A stretch of DNA of 64,000 bases from Thecamonas trahens ATCC 50062 (lineage: Eukaryota; Apusozoa; Apusomonadida; Apusomonadidae). Positions 29,798 to 38,916 of the stretch are shown here, piece by piece. Position numbers and translations under genes: made by a program. The notes beneath the pieces were generated by a model that was given only the letters and a program-made list of their open reading frames with translations, did not search any database and was not told the origin of the DNA. The stretch is taken from NCBI RefSeq assembly GCF_000142905.1, contig NW_013657625.1, positions 107,208-171,207 on the forward strand, given 5' to 3'. Positions within the stretch are counted from its first letter, which is position 1, and each line of letters starts with the position of its first letter.

Positions 29798-31637
29798 TTA
29801 GTCCATGTGCTTGATGATGGCCGAGCCAAACTCGGAGCACTTGAGAAGGGTGGCGCCCTCGGTGAGGCGGTGGAAGTCGTAGGTGACCTGGCCGGTGGAG
29901 ATGGCACCGTTCATGCCCTTGATGATGAGGTCGGCAGCCTCGTTCCAGCCGAGGTAGCGGAGCATCATCTCGCCGGAGAGGACAACAGAGCCGGGGTTGA
30001 CCTTGTCGAGGCCGGCGTACTTGGGGGCGGTGCCGTGGGTGGCCTCGGCGATAAAGTGGCCGGTGGTGTAGTTGACGTTGGCGCCCGGGGCAATGCCGAT
30101 GCCTCCGACGAGGGCCGCGGCCGAGTCGGAGAGGTAGTCACCGTTGAGGTTGAGGGTGGCGATGACGTCAAACTCCTTGGAGCGGGTGAGGATCTGCTGC
30201 AGGGCAATGTCAGCGATGGCATCCTTGACGATGACCTTGTTCTTCCACTGGGCGTTGCCGTGGGTGGCGCCGATGGCCTCGATGACACCGGCGACCTCGT
30301 TGCGGAGCGCCTCCTGCTGGGTGGAGGTCATGAGGTTGTATCCGGGCTCGATGGCGCGGGCGTTGTCCTCCACAGACATGTCCGGGTTGCTGTCGAGGTT
30401 GCCGAGAATCCACGACTCGCGCTCGGTCACAATCTCGTTGCGGTACTCGGACTTGGCGAGGGCGTAGCCCCAGTCCTTGAAGCCACCCTCGGTGAACTTC
30501 ATGATGTTGCCCTTGTGGACAAGGGTGACCGACTTGCGCGAGTTGTCAAGCGCGTACTGGATGGCCGACTTGACCAGGCGCTCGGTGCCCTCACGCGAGA
30601 CCGGCTTGACGCCCATGGCGGCAGTGTCCGGGAAGCGGACCTTGTCGGCCACGCCCTTGTCCTGCAGCCAGCCAAGGAGCTCCTTGACCTCGTCCGAGCC
30701 CGACTGGAACTCGATGCCGGCGTAGATGTCCTCGGTGTTCTCGCGGAAGATGACAAAGTCGACGTCCTCGGGCTTCTTGATCGGCGTCGGCACGCCGGCA
30801 AAGTGGACAACAGGGCGGAGGCAGGTGTACAGATCCAGGATCTGGCGGAGTGCGACGTTGAGCGACCGGATGCCGCCGCCAACAGGCGTCGTCAGCGGGC
30901 CCTTGATACCCACAAGGTACTCGCGGAAGGCGTCAATGGTCTCCTGCGGGAGCCACTCGCCGGTCTCGTTGAAAGCCTTCTCGCCGGCGAGCACCTCCAT
31001 CCACTCGATCTTGCGCTCGCCACCGTACGCCTTCTCGACAGACGCGTCGATAACACGCGACGCGGACGCCCAGATGTCTGCGCCAGTACCGTCACCCTCG
31101 ACGTACACCAGCGTCGGGTTGTTGGGCACATTCAGCTTGCCGGGCCCGTCCAACGTGATCTTGGCCTGCGCCACAGCGGCGGCCGAGAACGCACGCGCCG
31201 ACGACCTGAAAGCCAGCCAACAACCAGCAATAGAGTAAGTATCGCCCGCCAATGCCACAGCGGTGGAGGTTGCACATCAACGCGCGTGGATGATCGCGGT
31301 GATCGCGGTAGCAATGCCAGGGAGCAGAGAGCCTCGGCTGTAGCTTGCGCTGGTGCAAGAGACGGCCGCCCGGCTAGTGGCAAGAGGCTTAAAAAAAGAA
31401 AACGCCCAAGTGCAGCCCAACAACCTAGCCATCGTCGTTGGCTTGTCCCCGACCCGCCTCCCCCCCTTCTCCACAGCCGGAGCTAGGAGGAACCAAGACG
31501 AGGTGAAAGAAAAGGGGAAGCAACCAAGGAGCAAGTAGTTTCCGCAACTGCTATCACCATTTCTCTCGCCTTCCAAACGGCCACAACCGTAGGTACCAGA
31601 GGATGGCAGAGGTGACAAAGGCAGAGCGCGTCACCAT
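29798..31637 (-). CDS. NADP-dependent isocitrate dehydrogenase, bacterial type, mitochondrial
   Basis: Two exons: 31597-31637 and 29798-31205, with a 391-nt intron (donor GTACCT, acceptor TCAG), 482 residues. Exon 1 encodes [13 protein letters not shown] and the splice continues [14 protein letters not shown], a good mitochondrial presequence. In-frame ATGs slightly upstream ([11 protein letters not shown]) are alternative starts. The enzyme then follows the E. coli Icd pattern: [21 protein letters not shown] (substrate loop), [55 protein letters not shown]. It oxidises isocitrate to 2-oxoglutarate. The insertion near [12 protein letters not shown] differs from E. coli. Type I bacterial Icd in a eukaryote points to transfer from bacteria or an organellar ancestor. 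2-oxoglutarate is also the co-substrate of the FTO-like enzyme nearby, probably by coincidence. Confidence 0.93.
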
Positions 31638-32138
31638 GACTCGTCTAACCAGTTTATGCATAACCATTGCATTGTTCATGCATAAACTCTGGTCGCTCTC
31701 CCACGCCGCCCCAGCCCAGCCACCCCCCCCCAACACCCACCCACACATCCTTCCTCATCACTACTTCCCCTTACAGCACAAACTCTTTCCACATAAGGTA
31801 CACCGTAAAGGAGGGGGGGGGGGGGGAGGGAAAAGACAAAGGGGGTACGGTACGTACGCGAGCATGGTCATGGTCTGGGGGTTGAGGCGGCGAACAAACA
31901 TTGTGTGTATCGACGTTAAGTGGTGGCGAATGGCGATGGTATTGGTCAACAATCGATGCCCAATGGTTGGCCATGTTGGCCATACTGGCCCATCCTCCTC
32001 CCCCCCCCCCCCCCCTTCGCATCCTCTCCTCCTCCCCCCCCCACCCCACCGCCCACCGATACGCAGACTCACTCGACGCATCCGACGTGGCTGGAAAAGG
32101 GCAAGGGACGTGTGCTGGTGTGGAGGTAGCGGTGAAGA
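31638..32138. promoter_or_regulatory. Divergent intergenic region, homopolymer-rich
   Basis: No gene is supported. It holds a G run at about 31814-31826, a 16-nt C run at 32000-32015 and C-rich blocks between the isocitrate dehydrogenase (-) and NEPRO-like (+) starts. The inverted sequence TGCATAA...TTATGCA near 31655-31685 could form a hairpin and lies close to the dehydrogenase start. Confidence 0.5.
32000..32015. repeat. C homopolymer (16 nt)
   Basis: An uninterrupted C run upstream of the NEPRO-like gene, followed by more C/T-rich sequence to about 32065. Confidence 0.9.
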
Positions 32139-32975
32139 ATGGACGACGCTGAGGAAGTGGTGCGTGCCGCGCGGAATGAGCTTGCTGTGCTGGACAAGCT
32201 GGCGTACACCCATAGCAACCAGTATCGGGCGGTGTGCTTCTTCAAGTCATTGAAGAACATGCGGCGGATGGCAAAGAAGGTGCTCGACACGATCGAGCTC
32301 CCAGCAAGCTCGGGTGCTCGTCCATCGCCAGAGCGGGTGGTTGCAGCGGTCCGGATAGTCATCGAGCTCGCCAGAACGTGCTTTGATCAGGCCGGCAGCT
32401 ACCTCGATCTCGGCCACCTCGGGCCAATGTCGGTCACTGTAATGGCCAGTGCAGCAGCAATGAGCAATCAGTTTGCCAAACTCAGGGATGTTCTGGTCAA
32501 GCAGGGAATCCCTTCTGAAGACCTCGGCTCCGGCGTGGCGCTGTCGAGATCGGCGTCGGCGTCCAAGAAGCGTCGCCGCGGTGGCATACCGTCGTCAACA
32601 ACCTCGCGGCTGGCTGTCGAGCTCTCGTCCGGCGAGGAGAGCGATGACGAGCCCGTGGCTGCGCATTGGTCCCCTGCTGATGATGTCCGACCGCGCAAGC
32701 GACCCAAGGTTGCGCCGGTGGGAGCCACGTTACGCGGCGACGACGTCATGAACCTGCTCAGGCTCGATGTGTTCCCGCCGAGCGGGTCGAGCGGGTCGAA
32801 GGAATCGCGGGGCAGCAAGGAGAGGCGAGAGAACAGGTTGAAGGGCAAGGGCAAGGATGGGGGTAAGGACAAGAACAAGGGCAAGGAGAAGGGCAAAAAG
32901 AAGAAGAAGGGAAAAGCCAAGGGCAAGAGCAAGGCGCAGTCAGAGATCGACTTGTTGTTTGCTGGCGTGATGTGA
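32139..32975 (+). CDS. NEPRO-like nucleolar protein candidate
   Basis: A single exon of 278 residues. The N-terminal 130 residues are helical and contain THSNQYRAVCFFKSLKNMRRMAKK (given here only as the core NQYRAVCFFKSLKNMRR). This resembles the N-terminal domain of nucleolus-and-neural-progenitor (Nepro) proteins, which have a conserved NQHR-type motif and Arg-rich helix and associate with RNase MRP. The middle is Ser/Arg/Asp-rich with likely nuclear localisation signals (KKRRRGG, RPRKRPK). The C-terminal part is a Lys/Gly/Asp repeat ending in a short hydrophobic tail (IDLLFAGVM). Nuclear or nucleolar localisation is likely from composition. The family assignment rests on one motif and needs a profile search. 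Confidence 0.55.
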   Translation: MDDAEEVVRAARNELAVLDKLAYTHSNQYRAVCFFKSLKNMRRMAKKVLDTIELPASSGARPSPERVVAAVRIVIELARTCFDQAGSYLDLGHLGPMSVTVMASAAAMSNQFAKLRDVLVKQGIPSEDLGSGVALSRSASASKKRRRGGIPSSTTSRLAVELSSGEESDDEPVAAHWSPADDVRPRKRPKVAPVGATLRGDDVMNLLRLDVFPPSGSSGSKESRGSKERRENRLKGKGKDGGKDKNKGKEKGKKKKKGKAKGKSKAQSEIDLLFAGVM

Positions 32976-33056
32976 CGCAGGCTGTGGCCCAAGCTGTGTC
33001 GCAAGCTATGGCGGACCCGATGGTTGTTGGGCGAGGGCAATGCCAAGCGGTACGCA

Positions 33057-34231
33057 CTACAGTCTGTTGAACTCGGACGAGAGCGCGTTACGCTTCTCGA
33101 CAAGATTGAGGAGCTGGGTGTCCATGGCGCTGAGCTTGGTGTCCAGCTTCATGCGCTCCTCCATGAGCGAGTTGTATGAGTGAGTCGTCTCCTCGATCAG
33201 CCGTACCAGGGCAAGCTTGCGCTCGAGTGTCTCGGGCGTGAAATTGGCAATGACCTCGTTCTCGAGCTCGACAATGTCAGGTGTCGGCGCGGTCTCGGGA
33301 GCAACGACGCCGCCGAGCTCGCCACTGGAGGGCTCGCCATTGGGCGGCTCGCCATTGGGCAGCGGCGGTGTGGCGCTCTTGATCTTGGTCCTGGCTCGCT
33401 TGACTTCAGCCTGCGGCTCGGGTGAGAGTGAACGCGAGCGCTTGCGGCTCGGATGCTCCTCGATCGCGCTGCTGATGGCAGGAAAGGGGAGCGGCACAAA
33501 CTTGGCGATCTTGGACGGCTTGATCTTGGTGACAAAGCGGATGTCCTTGCCTTCAACAAAGTCAAGGCGAATGTGCTGAAAGTAGAAATGGCCCGGCGCG
33601 GCATCGGTGGCGGCGACAGTGACGTCCACGATGCCGTACTTGGCGAGGTATGCCGTAAAGGTCTCCCAGAGCGTCCGCGGCAGGCAAGAATGCGCGTAGA
33701 CAGGCATCGAGAACTCGATCTCCAGGACCTGCGCCACAAACTGGGTTTGCGAGAAAATGACAAAGCCAAGCTGGTCGTGCCACTTGCAGACCGAGTCAAA
33801 GGCCTCGTGTGAGAGAACCAGACTAAGAGCGTCGAGCAGCTCGCGGTTCTGGAAGAGCGGCCGTGCGAGCGCCACCAGCGACGCCCCGGGCTGCACAATC
33901 GGCGGGCCTCGCTCGAGCTGGACCGACTCGCCGCGCCGGAACTTTGACCTACGCGCGTACACGAGCTTCACCGCCGACGTGTACTGCTTGAGCGGATCGT
34001 TGACGGCCACAAAGCCAAACTCTTCCATGACCCGGATCAGGAGCCAAACGTGCGATGTTGGCAGCTCTTTGCCCGCTTGCCGCCACTCTTCAACCACGCT
34101 TGCGAGCATGACTGGCTTCTTCTTCCTCCTTTTCTTCGTTGTCTTACTCGCCTTGTCCGCCTTGCCCGCCTTGCCCGCCTTGCCCGAGCCCGATCCCGAG
34201 CCCGATACCGATCCCGAGTCTGCTTTTGATA

Positions 34232-34267
<36 letters not shown>

Positions 34268-34784
34268 TGGAGCTAGAGCTGGAGCTGGAGCTGGAGCTAG
34301 AGCTAGAGCTAGAGCCGGAGCCGGAGTCAGAGCTCGAGCTAGAGCTCGAGGTAGGGCTAGAGCTAGCACTCGACCTCTCTCCTGCATCCGAGTCCGAGTT
34401 TGAGTTGGGATCCGAGCCGGAGCTTGAACTCGCACTAGCACTCGAGCTGGCACTCGAGCTGGAGTTGTCATCGGACGAGTCTGTGCCCGCGGAGCTGGTG
34501 ACAAGAGTGGTGGGCTTGGACGAGGTCGAGCCGATGCGAGCGAGGCGGAACGGATCTGCAGCGCTGTTGGCGGCTTCCGCTGTAAAGCAGGTCTTGGCGC
34601 AAAAGGTTTGATGCAAGCTGCATGAGCTCAGCTTTGACTCCAACAGGGCGGCATTGATGATGATGATAGCAGAGCCATCCTTTGTCCACTCTGCCGCGCC
34701 AGCCAAGACATTGCCAGTCTGGAGCAGCTGGTGAAGTCTGACCAATAGAGCCTCTGCCCTCGACTTTGGTCTCTTCTTTCCCAT
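33057..34784 (-). CDS. Protein with two HSF-like DNA-binding domains and a coiled coil
   Basis: A single exon of 575 residues. The first HSF-like domain is in two parts: an N-terminal half (residues 13-75, with HQLLQTG and WTKDGSAIII) and a C-terminal half (about 240-295, with SHVWLLIRVMEEFGFVAV and FRRGESVQLERG). Between them lie about 150 residues of Ser/Gly repeats and Lys-rich sequence. A second HSF-like domain follows (about 305-425: CKWHDQLGFVIFSQTQFVAQVL, shortened here to WHDQLGFVIFSQTQF, then YLAKYGIVDVTV). The C terminus is a coiled coil (about 510-575), where HSFs carry trimerisation heptads. Basic patches (RKRSRSL, KRARTK) suit nuclear import. Heat-shock factors are known winged-helix regulators. 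The winged-helix assignment is from hydrophobic and aromatic spacing, not close identity. Confidence 0.6.
34190..34480 (-). repeat. Coding Ser/Gly simple-sequence tract
   Basis: Hexanucleotide-type repeats (GAGCCC/GAGCTG on the + strand) encode alternating Ser-Gly and poly-Ser. They lie inside the region that splits the first HSF-like domain and are likely to vary in length between strains. Confidence 0.85.
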
Positions 34785-35265
34785 CCACTCTGCTCTGACA
34801 ACTACCTACGCTCCCTGGTCTTGCCTCCACCTCCCTTGAGCTACTCTCCGTCTCACGTGAGCTAATGCGAAGGAGTGAGAGCAATGTTCCTGGTGCCCAC
34901 CACGGCCGCCCACTCGCTCGCCCTCGAGAGGATCTTGATGGATGGGAACCGGCGACGGTCCGAGGCGCAGGCCGAGGCGCAGGCTGAGTCGCATGCCGAG
35001 GTGGTAGACATGCGCATCGTGTAGTCAAACGATGAAGATAGACAGCTTGCGTTCATCACCAGAACGTAGGTCTCATCATCAGCTTCGTCTGATACTGCAT
35101 CTGATCGAGCTGCTGCCGATGGCGAGCACAATGATCACAATGAGCTTGCCATCGCCAACGCAATCGTCACACCACAACCACACGCAAGGACGCAGAGCCA
35201 CAGCCACAGCCACAATCACAGCCACAGCCACTCGACTTGCTCCCCCCCCCCTTCACCGCCTCTCA
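34785..35265. promoter_or_regulatory. Divergent intergenic region; no gene seen
   Basis: This lies between the HSF-like (-) and PPIL4-like (+) genes. GAGGCGCAGGC-type short repeats occur at 34958-34990 and ACAGCC/CACAA repeats at 35195-35235, then a C run (35241-35250) just before the PPIL4 start. Confidence 0.5.
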
Positions 35266-36756
35266 ATGGGCTCCGTTCTACTAGAAACCACCCTCGGCAA
35301 CATAGTCGTACGCAACCCCCTTCCCTTTCCTCCCCTCCCCTCCCCCTCCCCCTCTTCCCTCGCCACTCTCTCTTACCACTGCTCGACATGGACACAGATT
35401 GATGTGCATGCCGAAGTTGCACCTGTGGCGAGCTACAACTTTCTCAAGCTGAGCAAAATCAAGTTCTACGTTGGATCGCTGTTCTTCAACGTGCTCAAGG
35501 GCTTTGTGGTTGAGACGGGCGATCCGGTCGGCATCGGCTGTGGCGGCACCTCGGTGTTTGGCCTCTTGGGCAAACCGCCACCACTACCGATGGCGGCAAA
35601 GATGGCTCCCGCCGCTCCAGCATCTGACGAGGGTGTGGCGCAGGGCCAGGTGCTGGCAGAGTGCGAGGGCGGATCGCAGGTGCTAGCCGGTATGGATTCG
35701 GCGCATCGCTGGTTCGGCGACGAGATCTCCGTCCTGCTTCGGCATGACGCGCGCGGCGCGGTGGCAATGGCCAACAAGGCGCCCGGTAAGAACGGCTCGC
35801 AGTTCTACATTACGCTTGCGGATCGTTCTGCCTCTCTGGACGCGCTCAACGGGAAACACACCGTGTTTGGGCAGGTTGCCGAAGGCTTTGACGTTCTCGA
35901 CGCGCTTGACGCCGCCGTTGTCGACGACGCGGGACGGCCGTTCCATAACCTCCGAATCCGCGACACCCATGTGCTTGTCGATCCGTTTCCGGACCCACCG
36001 GGCCTTGCGGCGCTTGCGCCGGTTGAGCTCCGCTCACCATGGCGCTTCCGTCCCGCCGAGACGGCACTCTTTGGTGACTCGCGCATCGACGACTCTGAGG
36101 CCGAGACGACCGCGCTGGCAGCCGCTGAGGCTGAAGCCGACGCCGAGGGCGAAGACGCTGAAGAGCGCAGGCTTGCCCGCGAGGCTCGCAAGCGTGCACA
36201 AGTCCTCGAGATCATCGGCGATCTGCCGTCGGCCGACGTCGCGCCGCCAGACACCGTCCTGTTTGTTTGCAAGCTCAATCCGGTGACCCAGGACGACGAT
36301 CTGCACACCATCTTCTCGCAGTTTGGACCCATTGTCGAGTGCGCCGTCGTCCGCGACCGTGCCACTGGCGACTCACTCTGCTACGCCTTTATCGAGTTTG
36401 CCACCAAGGACGACTGCGAGCGCGCGTACTTTAAGATGGACAATGCCCTCATCGACGACCGCCGCATCAAGGTTGACTTTTCACAGTCGGTCGCCAAGCT
36501 CAAGTGGCAGGCGTTCAAGCACCAGCAGGGTGGCAGCACCCGCCGCTCTCGCCCGCCTCCCACCGCCCGCCCCCCACCTACCCGTCTTGAGCACAAGCGC
36601 TCGCGCTCTCGCTCGCGCTCGCGCTCGCCACCCCGCCACCGCTCTACGTCTTCGTCCCACGATCATCGCCGGCGACGTCACCGCCATGGTCACCGCCACC
36701 GCCACCGCCATGGTCATGGCCACCGCCACCGCCACCGCCACCGCCACCGTGACTAG
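35266..36756 (+). CDS. PPIL4: PPIL4-like cyclophilin with RRM
   Basis: Two exons: 35266-35307 and 35398-36756, with a 90-nt intron (donor GTACGC, acceptor ACAG), 466 residues. The intron length is divisible by three and it has no stop, but removal gives the expected start (SVLLETTLGNIV-IDVHAEVAP). The cyclophilin domain (about 1-211) has SYNFLKLSKIKFY, ETGDPVGIGCGG, GAVAMANKAPGKNGSQFYITL and HTVFGQV, with a 60-residue Pro/Ala insertion after FGLLG. The RRM (about 298-375) has LFVCKL and YAFIEF as RNP2 and RNP1. The tail is Arg/Ser- then His/Arg-rich. Human PPIL4 has the same cyclophilin-RRM-basic tail order and is linked to the spliceosome. The stop overlaps that of the FTO-like gene. Confidence 0.92.
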   Translation: MGSVLLETTLGNIVVRNPLPFPPLPSPSPSSLATLSYHCSTWTQIDVHAEVAPVASYNFLKLSKIKFYVGSLFFNVLKGFVVETGDPVGIGCGGTSVFGLLGKPPPLPMAAKMAPAAPASDEGVAQGQVLAECEGGSQVLAGMDSAHRWFGDEISVLLRHDARGAVAMANKAPGKNGSQFYITLADRSASLDALNGKHTVFGQVAEGFDVLDALDAAVVDDAGRPFHNLRIRDTHVLVDPFPDPPGLAALAPVELRSPWRFRPAETALFGDSRIDDSEAETTALAAAEAEADAEGEDAEERRLAREARKRAQVLEIIGDLPSADVAPPDTVLFVCKLNPVTQDDDLHTIFSQFGPIVECAVVRDRATGDSLCYAFIEFATKDDCERAYFKMDNALIDDRRIKVDFSQSVAKLKWQAFKHQQGGSTRRSRPPPTARPPPTRLEHKRSRSRSRSRSPPRHRSTSSSHDHRRRRHRHGHRHRHRHGHGHRHRHRHRHRD

Positions 36757-38201
36757 TCGGTCGCGCCAACCAGCGAGCTTGCGCCGTGCGCAACTGGACA
36801 CCGGCGCCAGTCGATGGGAAGGTCGACGCCCGTCCATTCGCCGGCAGTCACCTTTGCGTCGACAGCAGCAAACCGTGCACGCCAGGCCTCGCGCTCGCGC
36901 GCTACGTCTGCCTGCAAGCTGGCAAAGGCAGCGGCCAGTTTGGACTGCGGCCGCGAGGCGGTGAGCGTCGCCACGTCGCGGAAAAGCGCAAGCAGCTGAG
37001 CCCATGCCTTTTCCAGCTGGGCCACCCGCTCCGGCCAGTAGGCCAGCCCGCGCTGGAGCTTGTGGTGCGTTGCGCCGTGCCACCAGTACTGGCGGATCCA
37101 CTCAAACTCCAAGACCAGAAACGACTCGCAGAGCAGGTCCCAAGTCGAGCCCGGTCGCGGAAGCAGCGCCCGCAGCGCCGCCGGCGACTTGGTCAGCTTC
37201 TTGGCCTTGCGAACCGCCCGGGTCAGCCGTGGAAAGACTCGGTCGAAGTGGTTGTGCTCGGTCGTGGTCACTCGATGTGTCGACGAGTACCGGTGCGACG
37301 AGCCGCAGACCACGACGTGCTGGTGGTGGTGGTTAAAGTCGCCGAGGAGAAAGTACATCGCGCCGTGGTCGAGCGGGAGCGCCAGCTTGGGCGTCACCTC
37401 GTCGTAGATGACCCTTAAGCCGACGTGCCACGGCGCAGTCTCGTTCTCGGCCGTCAGCTGGTACACCCCGATCGTCGACCAGTCCTCCAGCGATGTGTCC
37501 TGGTGCCACGAGACGACGGCGCGCCCAAGGCCCTCAAACGGTGGTGGCTTGCCCTCGCCCTCGCCTGTCAGCACGTCCATGTCGTTGATGAGGGTGAGAT
37601 TGAACAACGTCGAGCCGGGTGTACCTGCTGCTTCCAGATGCGCATTGCCCTTGGCAATCATGACCTCGTTGAGCTCGCGGATGGCGCCCAGTGCGCCTGC
37701 AACCGCGGCATCGGCAGCCTCGAGCGCCGGCCCAGCCCACGGCACTGCAAACACCCGTGCGTTGAGGTACTTGTATGTCATTCCCGGCTCGCCCACCACC
37801 ACTCGCCGCACATACGTCGGCCCCAGCTCTTCGATTTTGCCCGGCTGCACAAAGTCGAACTTGAACCACCCGCGGGCTTTGAGCACCTTCATCGCCGCGT
37901 GGAACTTGGCGTGGTCGCTCGCCGCCAGCGAGCTTGCCCCGTCCTCGATCACCGCTCCGGCATAGCTTGTCGCCATCAGCTTCTCCACAAGCTTAGGATG
38001 CGAGCTCGGTGTGCAGAAGAGCGGTCGTGGCGACGGCAGTGCCTCGATCGGATACGGCTTGGGCCGTATCGACGTCATCGCCACACCAGCCCCAGCGCCA
38101 TTGCCAGATGAAGATGCAGCGTCGCCTCCGACCTGCTCGTTGCCCCACCCCGCTTTTGCTTCTTCGTCTTCTTGCTGTTGCTCTTGCCATCGCTTCCACA
38201 T
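36753..38201 (-). CDS. FTO-like 2-oxoglutarate/Fe(II) nucleic-acid dioxygenase
   Basis: A single exon of 482 residues; an in-frame TAA two codons before the ATG fixes the upstream limit unless spliced. FTO-specific segments are GMTYKYLNARVFAVPW (nucleotide-recognition region), SWHQDTSLEDWS, WHVGLRV, PLDHGAMYFLLGDFN and the run HQHVVVCGSSHRYSSTHRV. Iron ligands fit His about 232, Asp about 234 and His about 295 (second His of HQH). 2-oxoglutarate-binding Arg/Ser residues lie in the HRYSS and THRV parts. A helical C-terminal domain (about 330-482, with WIRQYWWHGATHHKLQ) matches the FTO C-terminal domain. FTO demethylates N6-methyladenosine and related marks in RNA. The overlapping frame at 38075-38464 complicates the N terminus. 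FTO is known mainly from vertebrates and algae. Confidence 0.88.
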   Translation of the reverse strand: MWKRWQEQQQEDEEAKAGWGNEQVGGDAASSSGNGAGAGVAMTSIRPKPYPIEALPSPRPLFCTPSSHPKLVEKLMATSYAGAVIEDGASSLAASDHAKFHAAMKVLKARGWFKFDFVQPGKIEELGPTYVRRVVVGEPGMTYKYLNARVFAVPWAGPALEAADAAVAGALGAIRELNEVMIAKGNAHLEAAGTPGSTLFNLTLINDMDVLTGEGEGKPPPFEGLGRAVVSWHQDTSLEDWSTIGVYQLTAENETAPWHVGLRVIYDEVTPKLALPLDHGAMYFLLGDFNHHHQHVVVCGSSHRYSSTHRVTTTEHNHFDRVFPRLTRAVRKAKKLTKSPAALRALLPRPGSTWDLLCESFLVLEFEWIRQYWWHGATHHKLQRGLAYWPERVAQLEKAWAQLLALFRDVATLTASRPQSKLAAAFASLQADVAREREAWRARFAAVDAKVTAGEWTGVDLPIDWRRCPVAHGASSLVGATD

Positions 38202-38464
38202 CGCTTATCCCTCGCATCGCCGATGCCATCACCATTGCTGTCCCTCTTGCGCTTCCGTGCCCGCTTGCCGCTCTCAGCGCCTCGCCCATCCTGCCCACTG
38301 CTGCCAGTCAGCGTCTCCTTGCCCTTGCCCTTGCCCTTGCCCTTGCCCTTGCCCTTGCCCTTGCTCTTATTCTTGCCCTTGCCCTTGTCCTTGCTCTTCC
38401 CAGCTTCATCTTTGCTCTTTCCCGAGCCCAGTAGCTCCCGCTGGAGCGCGGCCCAGTTGGACAT
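38075..38464 (-). CDS. Lys/Gly-rich ORF overlapping the start of the FTO-like gene
   Basis: 129 codons from ATG (MSNWAALQRELLG), in a different frame from the FTO-like gene and covering its first 127 nt. The first 100 residues look like genuine protein: a short helix, then KGK/KSK repeats, then basic nucleolar-type sequence. They use the same AAG-GGC codons as the repeat genes at 18544 and 32139. The last 30 residues look like random sequence. I found no GTAYGY donor to join it to the FTO frame. It could be a missed 5' exon, an overlapping gene, or an upstream ORF controlling FTO translation. Confidence 0.3.
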   Translation of the reverse strand: MSNWAALQRELLGSGKSKDEAGKSKDKGKGKNKSKGKGKGKGKGKGKGKETLTGSSGQDGRGAESGKRARKRKRDSNGDGIGDARDKRCGSDGKSNSKKTKKQKRGGATSRSEATLHLHLAMALGLVWR

Positions 38465-38916
38465 GCCTCGAGTTGAGTCGTATCACACCGTCACCGTCGC
38501 CAGAACCGAGGATGGACGCTGCGAAATGCCCCAAACTGACCGGGTGTGACTGATGCGGGTGCGACGGGCCACGGCAAAAGGACGCACGCCGCAGGGGAGG
38601 GATTTCATTTTGTAGCCACATATTGCATCATCCCAGTCATGCCGAGCCGAGCACCATCATCCCCTAATCGACCATCGTTGCTCTTACCATTATCTACAGC
38701 TTCTCCTCCTCCCTCCCCCCCCCTCCACACACACAAACACCCCACACCCTCTCATGGTCATGTTGAACACAGCGATGGCCATCAGTATTCTGCCTTGAGG
38801 AAGTGAAAGTGGGGTTTTTTTTCCTTGAGCTGAAAACGTTTCTCTACCAGCTTGCCCAGCCCCTTGCGTTGACCCCTAGCAAAGCCCGCACCACTCGTCT
38901 TTACTTGTGTAGAGAC
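38465..38916. promoter_or_regulatory. Divergent intergenic region
   Basis: This lies between the FTO-side start and the CK2-like kinase. It carries a C run followed by CA repeats (38706-38742), the reverse complement of the GT-then-G element seen elsewhere, and a T run near 38816. I see no gene. Confidence 0.5.

Noticed and set aside
38803..38916. N-terminal extension of the CK2-like kinase (hydrophobic, FFFLELKTFLY)
   Set aside because: The frame begins with GTG and reads through a T run. The ATG at 38917 is the first in frame.
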